A stretch of 64,000 nt of DNA, from assembly GCF_900157375.1 (NCBI RefSeq), contig NZ_LT721901.1, forward strand, positions 3,272,315-3,336,314. Direction: 5' to 3'. Position 1 is the stretch's first letter. The number at the start of each line of letters is the position of its first letter. Positions 11,856-20,920 of this stretch are shown here, one piece after another. The DNA comes from Mycobacterium rhizamassiliense. GTDB taxonomy: Bacteria; Actinomycetota; Actinomycetes; Mycobacteriales; Mycobacteriaceae. Under the pieces are notes generated by a model, which ran no database searches, had not been told where the DNA came from, and saw only the letters and a list, made by a program, of their open reading frames with translations. The translations under genes were made by a program, and so were the position numbers.

Positions 11856-12653
11856 GTGACCGCACCCGAAGCAGACCTTTCCGGATGGGTGGTGGCCCCG
11901 TTCACCGGCGCCGGCCACACGCACGACGTCTACCGTAAGGGCACCGGCCCCGGCGTTGTCCTGATTCCGGAGCTGCCCGGGATTCATCCGGGGGTGCTGG
12001 GCCTGGGTAATCACTTGGTGGACAACGGCTTCACCGTCGCCATGCCATCGCTGTTCGGCGAGGCGGGGCATGCGACGACGCCCGGCTACAGCGCCGCGAG
12101 CATCGCACGTGCCTGTGTGGCAAGGGAATTCGCGGCCTTTGCCACCAATAAGGAGCGGCCGGTGTCGCTCTTCCTCCGGGCGCTGGCCCGCGACCTCAAC
12201 GCGTCGACGCCGGGCAAAGGGGTTGGCGTGATCGGGCAGTGCTTCACCGGCGGCTTCGCGCTGGCCACCGCGGTCGACGAGAGCGTGCTGGCCCCGGTGC
12301 TTTCGCAGCCGTCGGTGCCGCTGCCACTGGGCCGGACCCGCCGTGGCGACACCGGGCTGAGCGAATCCGAGATGGCGACCATCGCCGCTCGCGCCGCCAA
12401 CGACGGCTTGTGCGCCATGGGCCTGCGTTTCAGTGAGGACTGGATGGCGCCGCGCGAGCGATTCGCCGCGCTCAAGGAGCGGCTGGGCGAAGCGTTCGAG
12501 GTAATCGAGATCGATTCGCGCCCCGGCAACCAGCACGGCTTCACGAAGTCGGCGCACTCGGTGCTGACGCTCGAGGTACGCGAGGCTGACGGCCACCCGG
12601 CCTACGAGGCACGCAAGCGGGTCGTCGAATTCCTTACTGCGCGACTGACTTAA
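11856..12653 (+). CDS. Dienelactone hydrolase-family protein
   Basis: Alpha/beta hydrolase of 265 residues. The nucleophile is a cysteine (C129) in GQCFTGG, the hallmark of dienelactone hydrolases, with the likely catalytic His in GNQHGF near the C terminus. The substrate is unknown; the family hydrolyses cyclic esters from aromatic breakdown, but many actinobacterial members are uncharacterised. The GTG start follows a GAAAGCAGG ribosome site and lies 16 bp after the DUF4245 gene, so they may be co-transcribed. Its 3' end overlaps the 3' end of the 3-beta-HSD gene by 20 bp. In M. tuberculosis this place holds other genes (mazEF3 region), so the segment is variable. Confidence 0.85.
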   Translation: MTAPEADLSGWVVAPFTGAGHTHDVYRKGTGPGVVLIPELPGIHPGVLGLGNHLVDNGFTVAMPSLFGEAGHATTPGYSAASIARACVAREFAAFATNKERPVSLFLRALARDLNASTPGKGVGVIGQCFTGGFALATAVDESVLAPVLSQPSVPLPLGRTRRGDTGLSESEMATIAARAANDGLCAMGLRFSEDWMAPRERFAALKERLGEAFEVIEIDSRPGNQHGFTKSAHSVLTLEVREADGHPAYEARKRVVEFLTARLT

Positions 12654-13725
12654 CGCCCGCGAGCTGACTCTTCATCTGCCCGAACATGTCCACGTAGTAG
12701 GGCAAGCATTCTTTCAACGCCTGCTCGGTGGTGAACTGCGGCTGGTATCCGAGATCGCGGGACGCCTTGGCGACCGAGAAGTAGTTGTCCAGATACAGCC
12801 GCTCGACCGCGAGCGGTTCCAGCAGCGGCGCCGGTATCCCGAACCGGAAGTGCAGGCGCTGCCAGCCGGTCATGGCCGCACGCACGACGGGCCCGTTGAC
12901 GCGCACCCGTGGCCAGTTCACGCCGCACGCCTCCACCACCGGCCGGGCGAACTCGAACATGTTGATCGGGTCGTCGTCGTTGATGAAGTACGCCTGACCG
13001 GGCGCGGTGCCGCCGGGCACCAGGTGCTGCGCGGCCAGGATGAAACCGTGAATCAGGTTGTGCACGTACGAGTTATCCAGCCGGGCCGACTTGCGGCCGA
13101 CCAAGACCTTGACGTGCCCGGCAATCACGCTCTCGAACAGCTTGCGGAACATGGTCTGGTCGCCGCGGCCCCAGATGCCGCTGGGCCGGATCGCGCACGT
13201 CAGCATCCCATCAATGCCGTTCTGGGACAACACGTATTGCTCGGCGACGACCTTGGTCTCGGTGTAGAGGTCGTTGAATCGCGTGGTGTAGGGGATGGTT
13301 TCGTCGCCACCCGGAATGTTCTGACCGCCCATCACGACGCTGTTGGATGACGTGTAGACGAATCGCTGCACGCCCGCCGCGCGTCCGGCCTCCACCAGAT
13401 TCTCGGTACCCCCGACGTTGATCGCGAAGCTGCGCTGGCGATATTCGGCGGTCACCGACGCGCCGCCCATCAGCTCGATGATCGCGGCGGTATGGATCAC
13501 CGTGTCGATGCCGTCCACCGCCTGCGCGCAGACGGCCTTGTCGGTGATGTCGCCCTGCAGCACGTCCAGCTGCGGATGCGGGGGCAGCGGGGACGGCGCG
13601 CGGTCGAAGGAGCGCACCCGATGTCCGCGGTCGAGCAAGGTGGTTACCAGGTTGGCGCCGACGAACCCCGAGCCCCCGGTGACCAGCACACGACCCAGTT
13701 CGGTCGTCAAAGATGAATCACCCAT
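12634..13725 (-). CDS. 3-beta-hydroxysteroid dehydrogenase/isomerase (Rv1106c-like)
   Basis: NAD-dependent enzyme oxidising the 3-beta-hydroxyl of cholesterol and shifting its double bond to give cholestenone, an early step of cholesterol use. The 363-residue protein has the nucleotide-binding TGGSGFVGANL near its N terminus and the extended-SDR active site Tyr and Lys in YTETKVVAE. I start at MGDSSLTTELGRV. The -10 hexamer TATGCT at 13733-13738 lies 7 bp upstream, and the in-frame ATG at 13735-13737 falls inside that hexamer. A perfect KstR-type operator lies immediately upstream of the hexamer. If the longer ATG is used the protein gains four residues. Confidence 0.93.
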   Translation of the reverse strand: MGDSSLTTELGRVLVTGGSGFVGANLVTTLLDRGHRVRSFDRAPSPLPPHPQLDVLQGDITDKAVCAQAVDGIDTVIHTAAIIELMGGASVTAEYRQRSFAINVGGTENLVEAGRAAGVQRFVYTSSNSVVMGGQNIPGGDETIPYTTRFNDLYTETKVVAEQYVLSQNGIDGMLTCAIRPSGIWGRGDQTMFRKLFESVIAGHVKVLVGRKSARLDNSYVHNLIHGFILAAQHLVPGGTAPGQAYFINDDDPINMFEFARPVVEACGVNWPRVRVNGPVVRAAMTGWQRLHFRFGIPAPLLEPLAVERLYLDNYFSVAKASRDLGYQPQFTTEQALKECLPYYVDMFGQMKSQLAGVKSVAQ

Positions 13726-13732
13726 GTCTGAG

Positions 13733-13738
13733 AGCATA
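13733..13738 (-). promoter_or_regulatory. -10 hexamer of the 3-beta-HSD gene
   Basis: Read on the minus strand, TATGCT is followed by 7 bp and the ATG at 13725, the leaderless arrangement. The operator at 13741-13754 ends 2 bp upstream of it, a position where a bound repressor would block RNA polymerase. Confidence 0.5.
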
Positions 13739-13740
13739 AC

Positions 13741-13754
13741 TGAAACGTGTTCCA
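13741..13754. promoter_or_regulatory. KstR-type operator upstream of 3-beta-HSD
   Basis: TGAAACGTGTTCCA matches the published KstR consensus TNNAACNNGTTNNA at every fixed position. KstR is the TetR-family repressor of cholesterol catabolism, released by cholesterol-derived CoA thioesters. The site sits next to the -10 hexamer of a cholesterol-oxidising enzyme, which supports the call. KstR itself is not in this window. Confidence 0.7.
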
Positions 13755-13798
13755 ATTCGGCAAAAAATTCTGCGCGGCCCGGTGCGGGTGCGCTCGAA

Positions 13799-14071
13799 TC
13801 AGGCCTCGTCGCCCTGTCCGGCGGCCAACGCGTCCTCGACCCGCTTGCGGGCTCCAGCTAAATGTTCCTCGCAGCGTTTAGCGAGTTCCTCGCCTCTTTC
13901 CCAAAGCTTCAGCGATGTGTCGAGATCCAGTCCACCCTGCTCCAGCTGCCGGACGACTTCGACCAGTTCGTCCCGGCAGGCCTCGTAGCCGAGTTGACTA
14001 ATGGGCGTAACCGGCTTGGCTTCTCCCTTGCCGGAGCCGCCGCCCGAACCGCCGTTTTCGTCAGTGACCAT
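13799..14071 (-). CDS. xseB: Exodeoxyribonuclease VII small subunit
   Basis: Several copies bind one XseA to form the enzyme that degrades single-stranded DNA from both ends. The 90-residue helical protein has the family core from [17 protein letters not shown] to the [17 protein letters not shown] coiled segment, preceded by a Gly-rich N terminus. The start overlaps the end of xseA by 11 bp, so translation is probably coupled. Confidence 0.92.
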   Translation of the reverse strand: MVTDENGGSGGGSGKGEAKPVTPISQLGYEACRDELVEVVRQLEQGGLDLDTSLKLWERGEELAKRCEEHLAGARKRVEDALAAGQGDEA

Positions 14072-15308
14072 CGGTCAGCCCTTCACTCACCGCCGCTACG
14101 GCGCCATCGGAAACCCGCACCCGCAGCCGGGTGCCTGCCGGCGCGTCACGCACCGAGCGCAGCACCCGCGCCGGCTCAGCGTCGACGGTCTGCACCACCG
14201 CGTAGCCGCGCGCCAGGGTGGCCGCCGGGCCCAGCGTGGCAAGCCGCGCGGACAGGTGCCCGACGCGTTCGGTTTCGGCGGCGACCAGTCGGGTGATGTC
14301 GCGGCGAACCGCCGATCGGGCGCGATGAATCTCGTCGGTTCGGGCCGTCAGGGCGCTCAGCGGATCGGCGAGCACCGGGCGGCTGCGCAATTGGTTCAGG
14401 GCCCGTTGTTCGCGGCCCACCCAGTTCCGTAACGCCTGCGCGCTGCGCCGGCGCAGGTCGCCGACCAACCGTTGTTCGGCGGCGGTGTCCGGGACCACCC
14501 GCTTCGCGGCGTCGGTCGGAGTGGCCGCGCGCAGGTCGGCGACCAAGTCGCACAACGGATTATCGGGCTCGTGGCCGACCGCGCTGATCACCGGCGTGCG
14601 GCAGGCCGCGATGGCGCGGCACAGCGTCTCGTCGGAAAACGGCAGCAGATCCTCGACGCTGCCGCCGCCGCGGGCCAGCACGATCACGTCGACGGCCGGG
14701 TCGCGGTCGAGCTCGCGCAGCGCCTCGACGATCTGCGCGACCGCGTTGGGACCCTGCACCGGCGTGTTGCGCACGGCGAAGCGCACCGCGGGCCAGCGGG
14801 CCGCCGCCACCGACGTCACGTCGCGTTCGGCCGCGCTGGCCCGGCCGGTGATGAGTCCGATCATGTTGGGCAGGAAGGGGATTGGCCGCTTGAGCCGGGA
14901 GTCGAACAGCCCTTCGGCGTCCAGCAGCCGACGCAGCCGGTCGATGCGTGCCAGCAGCTCACCGACGCCGACGGCGCGAATCTCGGACAGCCGCAACGAG
15001 AATGTGCCCCGACCGGTGTAGAACGACGGCTTGCCACATACCACTACCTGGGTGCCCTCGGTCAGCTTTACCGGCGCGTTGAGCACCAGGTCGCGTGGGC
15101 AGGTGACGCTCAGCGACATGTCGGCGGCCGGGTCGCGCAGCACCATGAACACGGTCTTGGAGTCGGCGCGAATGTTGACCTGGGCCAGCTGCCCTTCGAC
15201 CCACACGCTGCCCAGCTTGTCGATCCAGCTGGCGACGCGGATCGACACCGCGCGGACCGGGAAGGGGTTCTCGGCCGAGTTCGCTTCCGAATTCGCCGGT
15301 GGGGTCAC
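14061..15308 (-). CDS. xseA: Exodeoxyribonuclease VII large subunit
   Basis: Catalytic subunit of exonuclease VII, acting in DNA repair. The 415-residue protein has an N-terminal OB-fold (about 20-110), then the catalytic domain with the family motifs [25 protein letters not shown] and [13 protein letters not shown], and a C-terminal helical region. The end GYAVVQTVD...[13 protein letters not shown] is typical. It starts with a GTG overlapping the upstream stop as GTGA (15305-15308). It forms an operon with the upstream conserved gene and xseB. Confidence 0.95.
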   Translation of the reverse strand: MTPPANSEANSAENPFPVRAVSIRVASWIDKLGSVWVEGQLAQVNIRADSKTVFMVLRDPAADMSLSVTCPRDLVLNAPVKLTEGTQVVVCGKPSFYTGRGTFSLRLSEIRAVGVGELLARIDRLRRLLDAEGLFDSRLKRPIPFLPNMIGLITGRASAAERDVTSVAAARWPAVRFAVRNTPVQGPNAVAQIVEALRELDRDPAVDVIVLARGGGSVEDLLPFSDETLCRAIAACRTPVISAVGHEPDNPLCDLVADLRAATPTDAAKRVVPDTAAEQRLVGDLRRRSAQALRNWVGREQRALNQLRSRPVLADPLSALTARTDEIHRARSAVRRDITRLVAAETERVGHLSARLATLGPAATLARGYAVVQTVDAEPARVLRSVRDAPAGTRLRVRVSDGAVAAVSEGLTDGH

Positions 15309-15889
15309 TTCGCGGTCGCGCGGGTGATCCTGTTGGCCAGCAGCGTCTCGAACGGGGCGCGGGCCTTGGTGGCCTGCTCGTAGGCCAGCAGGGCTTCCAG
15401 CTCATCGACGCCGAGCGACTGCAGCCGCGCCCGCAGCTGCGCCAGCGTCAGCGCCGGGTAGTCAAGCTCGGCCGCCACCGACGGCTCGGGGACCGACTTC
15501 TTCGATTGGCGTGCCGGCTTGGCCGGGGCGCCCGCGTCGTGCGCGGCGTCGGCGACGGAGTACAGCGCGAACCGGCCCTCGGCCCGGCGATCGCCACCGG
15601 CGCCGTCGGGCAATTCGGCGGGCGGGCCGTCGCCCCCCTCGTTCAGGTCCTCGTCGAACGTCGCCCACTCCGGCTTCTCGTCCTTGGGCGGGAAAATCGA
15701 TTCCAGGGTGCTGTCGCCCTTGATCACCAGCTCAGCCAGATTCTGCTGAAACCGCATCACGATGTGGGCCGCCTGGCTGGCTATGGTCATCGGGTACATC
15801 AGGATCGTCTTCGGCAGCCGGATCGTCTCCTCGACGGCAACCGCCGCCGCGCCGACCAGTAGCCGAACTCCATACGGTGCCGTAGCCAT
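15305..15889 (-). CDS. Conserved actinobacterial protein (Rv1109c-like), possibly lipid-droplet associated
   Basis: A 194-residue protein. Residues 1-55 are hydrophobic to amphipathic ([19 protein letters not shown] then [29 protein letters not shown]). An acidic and low-complexity linker lies at 70-135 and a short conserved C-terminal helix pair follows ([29 protein letters not shown]). I recall homologues being named lipid droplet-associated; the amphipathic N terminus would fit that, but it is not proven here. It heads the xse operon with a GTGA overlap. Confidence 0.8.
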   Translation of the reverse strand: MATAPYGVRLLVGAAAVAVEETIRLPKTILMYPMTIASQAAHIVMRFQQNLAELVIKGDSTLESIFPPKDEKPEWATFDEDLNEGGDGPPAELPDGAGGDRRAEGRFALYSVADAAHDAGAPAKPARQSKKSVPEPSVAAELDYPALTLAQLRARLQSLGVDELEALLAYEQATKARAPFETLLANRITRATAK

Positions 15890-15965
15890 GGGTCCAAGAT
15901 TGCCTTAAGCCGCCGCTAACGCCAAGCCCAGCGGCGCGAGCTGGCGGGCCCGTGTCGGCGGTAAG

Positions 15966-15971
15966 TACCCT
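15966..15971 (+). promoter_or_regulatory. -10 hexamer of a leaderless ispH promoter
   Basis: TACCCT is followed by 7 bp and the ATG at 15979. This favours that ATG over the upstream in-frame GTG at 15952. Confidence 0.55.
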
Positions 15972-15978
15972 GGACGTC

Positions 15979-16977
15979 ATGCCGCCGACTGTCGACATGG
16001 GTATTCCCGGCGCATCCAGCTCAGTGGCCAACGAGCCGATTGGCAAGCGGGTGCTGCTGGCGGAGCCGCGCGGGTACTGCGCGGGCGTGGACCGCGCCGT
16101 CGAGACGGTGGAGCGCGCACTGGAGAAGCACGGCGCCCCGGTCTACGTGCGCCACGAGATCGTGCACAACCGGCACGTCGTCGACACCCTGGAGAAGGCA
16201 GGCGCGGTGTTCGTCGAGGAGACCGACCAGGTCCCCGAGGGCGCCATCGTGGTGTTCTCCGCGCATGGCGTGGCGCCGACGGTGCACGTCGAGGCCGCCG
16301 AACGCAACCTGCACACCATCGACGCCACCTGCCCCCTGGTCACCAAGGTGCATAACGAGGCCCGGCGCTTCGCCCGCAACGACTACGACATCCTGCTGAT
16401 CGGTCACGAGGGCCACGAGGAGGTCATCGGCACCGCCGGTGAGGCGCCCGACCACGTGCAGCTGGTCGACGGGGTGGCATCCGTGGACAAGGTGACGGTC
16501 CGGGACGAGGACAAGGTGATCTGGCTGTCGCAGACCACGCTGTCGGTCGACGAGACGATGGAGATCGTGCAGCGGCTGCGGCAGCGGTTCCCGAAGCTGC
16601 AGGATCCGCCCAGTGACGACATCTGCTACGCCACCCAGAACCGGCAGGTTGCGGTCAAGGCGATGGCGCCGGAGTGCGAGCTGGTGCTCGTCGTCGGGTC
16701 GCGCAATTCGTCGAACTCGGTGCGGCTGGTGGAAGTGGCGTTGAACGGCGGGGCGCACGCCTCTTACTTGGTCGACTGGGCCGACGACATCGACCCGGCC
16801 TGGCTGGAAGGCGTCACCACGGTCGGTGTCACGTCTGGCGCCTCGGTACCCGAGGTGCTGGTGCGCGGCGTGCTGGAACGGTTGGCCGAGAACGGTTTTG
16901 GCGTGGTGCAACCCGTGTCGACCGCCCAGGAGACGCTGGTGTTCGCGCTGCCGCGCGAAATCCGATCCATGCTCTGA
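15979..16977 (+). CDS. ispH: 4-hydroxy-3-methylbut-2-enyl diphosphate reductase
   Basis: Last step of the MEP pathway, reducing HMBPP to IPP and DMAPP with an iron-sulfur cluster. The three cluster cysteines are C34 ([11 protein letters not shown]), C118 ([11 protein letters not shown]) and C216 ([11 protein letters not shown]); the substrate-binding [10 protein letters not shown] loop is at about 143-152. I chose the ATG giving [12 protein letters not shown], which matches the mycobacterial LytB2 start and fits a leaderless promoter. Length (332) is normal. Mycobacteria often carry a second copy (lytB1) elsewhere. Confidence 0.95.
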   Translation: MPPTVDMGIPGASSSVANEPIGKRVLLAEPRGYCAGVDRAVETVERALEKHGAPVYVRHEIVHNRHVVDTLEKAGAVFVEETDQVPEGAIVVFSAHGVAPTVHVEAAERNLHTIDATCPLVTKVHNEARRFARNDYDILLIGHEGHEEVIGTAGEAPDHVQLVDGVASVDKVTVRDEDKVIWLSQTTLSVDETMEIVQRLRQRFPKLQDPPSDDICYATQNRQVAVKAMAPECELVLVVGSRNSSNSVRLVEVALNGGAHASYLVDWADDIDPAWLEGVTTVGVTSGASVPEVLVRGVLERLAENGFGVVQPVSTAQETLVFALPREIRSML

Positions 16978-16983
16978 GGCGTC

Positions 16984-18159
16984 TTAGGCGTCGTATTCCC
17001 AGGAATCCGCCCGCGACGGGCTTTGCGCCCGGGGCCGGCTTCGCCGTTCCGCGCGCTCCTCGTCGGAGCCGCGGTACCGGACCTGCGAGATCGGGTGGTG
17101 GGACGGGCCGGAGCCGTTGGCGCCGTTCGGCGCGGGGCGGCGGCGACGCGGCTCCGACGGCGGCTCGTAGGAGTCGTACGACTCGTACTGCGGCGCGAAC
17201 CGCCTCGCCCCTCCGGACGACTCGTACCTGTCGTAGTCGTCGTAGCGGCCGCCGCGCGGCGCCGAGCGTTCGTAGGGCCCGCGGTAGCCGCGGCCCTCCC
17301 GCGGCGACTGGCCGCGTGGGTCCGAATCATCCTGAGGCCGAGGCCGCCGGCCCGAGCGGCGCGGGGGATCGGCGGGATCGAAGTCGCGGGGCGGCCGCCG
17401 ACGGCGCCGAGGCTCGGCCGCGGGATCGCGCTCGTCGTCCAGCGGCGGGCGGGTACGCCCGGACCCGGCCCGGCCGGAGCGCGCGCCGGAGCGGCCGTTG
17501 CGCGCCGGCCGGGCAGTCCCACCGGTACCGCGCTGCGAGGGGCGCGACGGGCGGGCCCGCTTCGCGTCGGTGGGCGATGCCTCGTCGGGTTCGTCGTCCT
17601 CGTCGGAGCCGACGCCCAGCAGCGAGTTCAGTTTCGCGCCGATGCCGCTGAGGAAGAAGGACTTCACGGCGGGGGCCGCGGAGTCGGCCTTCTCGTCGGC
17701 GCCGTCTTCGCCGGCGGCCGGGCGATACGACATCCCGAAGTACCACCTGATCAGGCCCAGCGCCAGGATGCCTCCAGCGGTGCCCAGCATCAGCGGAAAA
17801 CGCTCGATCAGGGGATAGCCGCAGTTGATCAGCAGGTCCTTGATGTTGCCGAGCTGGCCGCCGTGAAACAGCCAGTAGGCGCCCGGCACCGCGCAGAACA
17901 GGATCAGCGGCGGCTGGATGACGGCGCTGAACAGGCCGTCCTGCCGCACCGCCAGCACGGCGGCCACGCAGCCGGCTATATAGAGGACAGCGAAGACACT
18001 GGTCAGCTGCTTGTGGCCGGACCCGGCGTCGATTCCGTACCCGATCGCGGTCGTGGTCACGGCGAAGAGCAGGGCTGTCCACCACGGCACACCCGCGATG
18101 CTCGGGAGAATGGAGCGATGGGCAGCGTCTACTGCCGTGCTTCCCCGCTGTGCTGACAC
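16984..18159 (-). CDS. DUF6542-type membrane protein with Arg-rich tail (Rv1111c-like)
   Basis: Unknown function. The 391-residue protein has four membrane helices in the first half (about 25-43, 52-70, 79-99, 118-140) and a long cytoplasmic C-terminal tail of about 230 residues. The tail is very rich in Arg, Ser, Asp and Pro and is probably disordered. The GTG start reads VSAQRGSTAVDAAHRS; TACGGT lies 6 bp upstream, consistent with a leaderless transcript. It is convergent with ispH, 6 bp between the stops. The basic tail could bind nucleic acid or acidic phospholipid; that is a guess. Confidence 0.8.
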   Translation of the reverse strand: MSAQRGSTAVDAAHRSILPSIAGVPWWTALLFAVTTTAIGYGIDAGSGHKQLTSVFAVLYIAGCVAAVLAVRQDGLFSAVIQPPLILFCAVPGAYWLFHGGQLGNIKDLLINCGYPLIERFPLMLGTAGGILALGLIRWYFGMSYRPAAGEDGADEKADSAAPAVKSFFLSGIGAKLNSLLGVGSDEDDEPDEASPTDAKRARPSRPSQRGTGGTARPARNGRSGARSGRAGSGRTRPPLDDERDPAAEPRRRRRPPRDFDPADPPRRSGRRPRPQDDSDPRGQSPREGRGYRGPYERSAPRGGRYDDYDRYESSGGARRFAPQYESYDSYEPPSEPRRRRPAPNGANGSGPSHHPISQVRYRGSDEERAERRSRPRAQSPSRADSWEYDA

Positions 18160-18165
18160 ATGTAG

Positions 18166-18171
18166 ACCGTA
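18166..18171 (-). promoter_or_regulatory. -10 hexamer of a leaderless promoter
   Basis: On the minus strand TACGGT is followed by 6 bp and the GTG at 18159. Confidence 0.45.
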
Positions 18172-18280
18172 CCGGCAATGCGGCCAAACGCTCGTAAATA
18201 GCTTGTCAAGATGCCTGGCGTGGCACGGCCCGGTGCACCGGCGCAGCGGGCCGTGCGGCCGAGCCTAGACTTGGTTCCCC

Positions 18281-19354
18281 GTGAGCCTGAGCCTCGGAAT
18301 CGTGGGACTGCCCAATGTCGGCAAGTCCACGCTCTTCAACGCCCTGACCCGCAACAACGTGGTCGCGGCCAACTACCCGTTCGCCACCATCGAGCCGAAC
18401 GAGGGCGTGGTCGCGCTGCCCGACCCGCGGCTGGACAAGCTGGCGCAGCTGTTCGAGTCCGAGAAGATCGTGCCGGCGCCGGTGACGTTCGTCGACATCG
18501 CCGGGATCGTGAAGGGCGCCTCCGAGGGCGCCGGGCTGGGGAACAAGTTCCTGGCGAACATCCGCGAGTGCGACGCGATCTGCCAGGTGGTGCGGGTGTT
18601 CGCCGACGACGACGTCGTGCACGTCGACGGCAAGGTCGATCCGCGCTCCGACATCGAGGTGATCGAGACCGAACTGATCCTCGCCGACATGCAGACGCTG
18701 GAAAGGGCCGTGCCGCGGCTGGAGAAGGAAGCCCGCAACAACAAGGAGCGCAAGCCGGTGCACGAGGCGGCCGTCGCCGCCGAGGCCGTGCTGAACTCGG
18801 GCAAGACGCTGTTCTCGGCAGGTGTCGACACCGCGCCACTGCGCGAGCTGAACCTGATGACCACCAAACCGTTTCTCTACGTGTTCAATTCGGATGAGTC
18901 CGTGCTGACCGACGACGCTCGCAAGGCCGAGCTGTGCGCGATGGTCGCACCGGCCGACGCGGTGTTCCTGGACGCGAAGATCGAGGCCGAGCTGCAGGAG
19001 CTGGACGACGAGTCCGCGGCCGAGTTGCTCGAATCGATCGGACAGACCGAGCGCGGCTTGGATGCGTTGGCGCGGGCCGGTTTTCACACACTCAAGCTGC
19101 AGACCTATTTGACGGCTGGCCCAAAAGAGGCGCGCGCGTGGGTGATTCATCAGGGCGACACCGCGCCCAAGGCCGCCGGGGTCATTCACACCGACTTCGA
19201 AAAGGGCTTCATCAAGGCCGAAATCGTGTCGTACGACGACTTGATCGCGGCCGGATCGATGGCGTCGGCCAAGGCGGCCGGCAAGGTCCGGATGGAGGGC
19301 AAGGACTACGTCATGGCCGACGGCGACGTCGTCGAGTTCCGGTTCAACGTGTAG
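18281..19354 (+). CDS. ychF: Redox/ribosome-associated ATPase YchF (Obg family)
   Basis: Ribosome-binding P-loop NTPase of the OLA1/YchF group, which prefers ATP. The 357-residue protein has the P-loop GLPNVGKST at the N terminus, switch DIAGIVKGASEG, a helical insert and the C-terminal TGS domain ending GDVVEFRFNV. GTG start; TAGACT lies 9 bp upstream. The last 34 bp of the gene (19321-19354) recur twice downstream, at 20782-20815 and 22412-22441, around accessory genes; see the repeat entries. Confidence 0.95.
   Translation: MSLSLGIVGLPNVGKSTLFNALTRNNVVAANYPFATIEPNEGVVALPDPRLDKLAQLFESEKIVPAPVTFVDIAGIVKGASEGAGLGNKFLANIRECDAICQVVRVFADDDVVHVDGKVDPRSDIEVIETELILADMQTLERAVPRLEKEARNNKERKPVHEAAVAAEAVLNSGKTLFSAGVDTAPLRELNLMTTKPFLYVFNSDESVLTDDARKAELCAMVAPADAVFLDAKIEAELQELDDESAAELLESIGQTERGLDALARAGFHTLKLQTYLTAGPKEARAWVIHQGDTAPKAAGVIHTDFEKGFIKAEIVSYDDLIAAGSMASAKAAGKVRMEGKDYVMADGDVVEFRFNV
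19321..19354 (+). repeat. ychF tail repeat, copy A (inside ychF)
   Basis: The final 34 bp of the intact ychF gene, coding GDVVEFRFNV and the TAG stop. This is the reference copy for B and C. Copy B differs at two bases, both synonymous in the ychF frame (GAG to GAA, GTG to GTC). Confidence 0.85.
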
Positions 19355-19422
19355 ATAGCAGTCTCACGACCGGTAGCTTTCCCGCTTCCCCAACGACGAT
19401 GTCGGCCCGTCAGATCGACGGC

Positions 19423-19453
19423 TTGACTCTCCTGTAACGGGAGGGCCCAGGCT
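19423..19453 (+). promoter_or_regulatory. MerR-type promoter/operator with 19-bp spacer
   Basis: A -35 TTGACT and a -10-like CAGGCT are separated by 19 bp. The spacer holds an imperfect dyad (CTCTCC, six bases, GGGAGGG; 14 of 19 positions symmetric). An over-long spacer filled by a dyad is the classic MerR-family promoter, activated by DNA distortion. The MerR-family gene lies two genes downstream in the same unit, so autoregulation is likely. Confidence 0.7.
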
Positions 19454-19497
19454 GGTGTTCGACGGACATTCGGCGTCACAATGCCAAGGAGGAAGCA

Positions 19498-19863
19498 ATG
19501 ACTACACAACTCAGACTGGACCCCCTGATCAGCGCGCACATCGCCGCGATCAACAGCTTTGACGTGGACGCGATCATGGAAACCTTCGCCGACGATGCGC
19601 TCGTCAACGACTTCTCGCGGGAGTTCTGGGGCAGTGAGCACATCCGCGCGTTCATCGCCAAGGAGTTTGTCGGCGATCGCGTCACGGTAGAGCCCGTCGA
19701 GATGGTCGTCAACGCCGGCATGTTGTGCGTTCGGTGCCGTTACGACGGTGACTATGACAAGACCGGTTTACCCGATCCGCTGATCATGACCAACTACTTC
19801 CGGCTGCGCGACCGCAAGATCGTCAGCCTGCTCATCATCAAGAACACCCAACCGCAGTATTAA
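19498..19863 (+). CDS. NTF2-like (SnoaL-type) small protein
   Basis: A 121-residue cone-shaped alpha+beta fold protein of the nuclear transport factor 2 superfamily, as judged by the pattern HIAAINSFDVDAIMETFADDALVND and the closing LRDRKIVSLLIIKNTQPQY. Such proteins bind small hydrophobic ligands or act as isomerases or hydrolases; the activity here is unknown. It has a strong ribosome site (AAGGAGGA) and lies 45 bp behind the MerR-type promoter. With the next gene it forms module 1, bounded by ychF tail copies A and B. Confidence 0.8.
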   Translation: MTTQLRLDPLISAHIAAINSFDVDAIMETFADDALVNDFSREFWGSEHIRAFIAKEFVGDRVTVEPVEMVVNAGMLCVRCRYDGDYDKTGLPDPLIMTNYFRLRDRKIVSLLIIKNTQPQY

Positions 19864-19914
19864 CCGGTGGGGCCGCTTCCGAGCAGGGAGCGGCCCTCCT
19901 GACCCGGAGCCGCC

Positions 19915-20739
19915 ATGAGTGCAATCGTTGCCGTCGGGCAGTTCGCGACGATGACCCACCTCAGTGTCAAGACGCTGCACCATTACCACCACGTCGGACT
20001 ACTCGAACCGGTACACGTCGATTCCGAGACCGGATACCGCTACTACTCCCTCGATCAACTGCCGACCGCTCAACTGATCCGACGACTACGGGACCTACGG
20101 ATGCCGGTCGCGGACGTCCGAGATGTTCTTGTCGCTCAGGACGCTGGTGAACGCGAGTCCTTGATCGCAACCCACATCGATCACCTCGAGGCCGAGCTGG
20201 CCGAGACGAAAGCCGCGGTCACTTCGCTTCGTGCCCTGCTGAACAACGCGGCGAGCACAGAGCCCGTCAACCGGCGCGCCGAGTCGACCATCCCCGCGAT
20301 CGCCATCACCGCCACCGTCGATCCCACCGACATCGAAAAATGGTGGCGCGCAGCCCTACACGATGTTCGCGCGGCCGTTTCTACCGGTCGGGTCGACCAA
20401 ACCGGGCCTGCCGGCGGGATATACGACGAAAGCCTGTTCCGGCACGAACCAGGCCAGGCCACCGTCTTCGTTCCCGTCGACACACCACGGCAGCTGGGGC
20501 CCGTCCAACCCATCCTCGTGCCCGCCGCGGCGGTCGCCGTGACGATTCATCACGGCACAATGGCCGACATCGATCTCGCCTACGCCGAGCTGGGCAGCTA
20601 CATCGCCGGCCAAGGCCTCGCCGTCGGACCGCGCATCCGCGAGTATTACCACTGCGATCACTCGCACACTGCGGACGAGACTCAGTGGAAAACCGAAGTC
20701 GCCTGGCCCATCACCGATGTCCGCACGCCCAGAGCATGA
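19915..20739 (+). CDS. MerR-family transcriptional regulator with GyrI-like effector domain
   Basis: A 274-residue regulator. The winged-helix DNA-binding domain is at about 8-75, with the family signatures TMTHLSVKTLHHYHHVGLLEP and DSETGYRYYSLDQL. A dimerisation coiled coil is at about 80-118 and a GyrI/SOUL-like ligand domain at about 125-270. This is the BmrR/TipAL layout, where a hydrophobic or cationic compound triggers activation. It probably acts on the promoter at 19423-19453. The target gene is likely the NTF2-like protein just upstream, which could itself bind the inducer. Confidence 0.88.
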   Translation: MSAIVAVGQFATMTHLSVKTLHHYHHVGLLEPVHVDSETGYRYYSLDQLPTAQLIRRLRDLRMPVADVRDVLVAQDAGERESLIATHIDHLEAELAETKAAVTSLRALLNNAASTEPVNRRAESTIPAIAITATVDPTDIEKWWRAALHDVRAAVSTGRVDQTGPAGGIYDESLFRHEPGQATVFVPVDTPRQLGPVQPILVPAAAVAVTIHHGTMADIDLAYAELGSYIAGQGLAVGPRIREYYHCDHSHTADETQWKTEVAWPITDVRTPRA

Positions 20740-20781
20740 ACTCTCCCGCGGAGAGCGTCATCGCAGCGTTTTGATGTTGTT

Positions 20782-20815
20782 CGGCGACGTCGTCGAATTC
20801 CGGTTCAACGTCTAG
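20782..20815 (+). repeat. ychF tail repeat, copy B
   Basis: 32 of 34 bases identical to the ychF 3' end (19321-19354), including the in-frame TAG. It lies 42 bp after the MerR gene in non-coding sequence. The two differences would be silent in ychF, so the copy looks derived from a coding ychF end of another allele rather than random drift. Confidence 0.8.
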
Positions 20816-20920
20816 GCCAACGAAGGATGGACGGGATCAGCTTGTCAGGGTGCGTACCTAGCATGTGGTTGTCCGCGCCATCAGCCGACTAGCCTTCGGC
20901 AACCTGAGGAGTAGGTCCTG

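Noticed and set aside
20741..20756. Short palindrome CTCTC-CCGCG-GAGAG after the MerR gene as an operator
   Set aside because: Only 5-bp arms directly after a stop codon; a weak terminator or chance is as likely.
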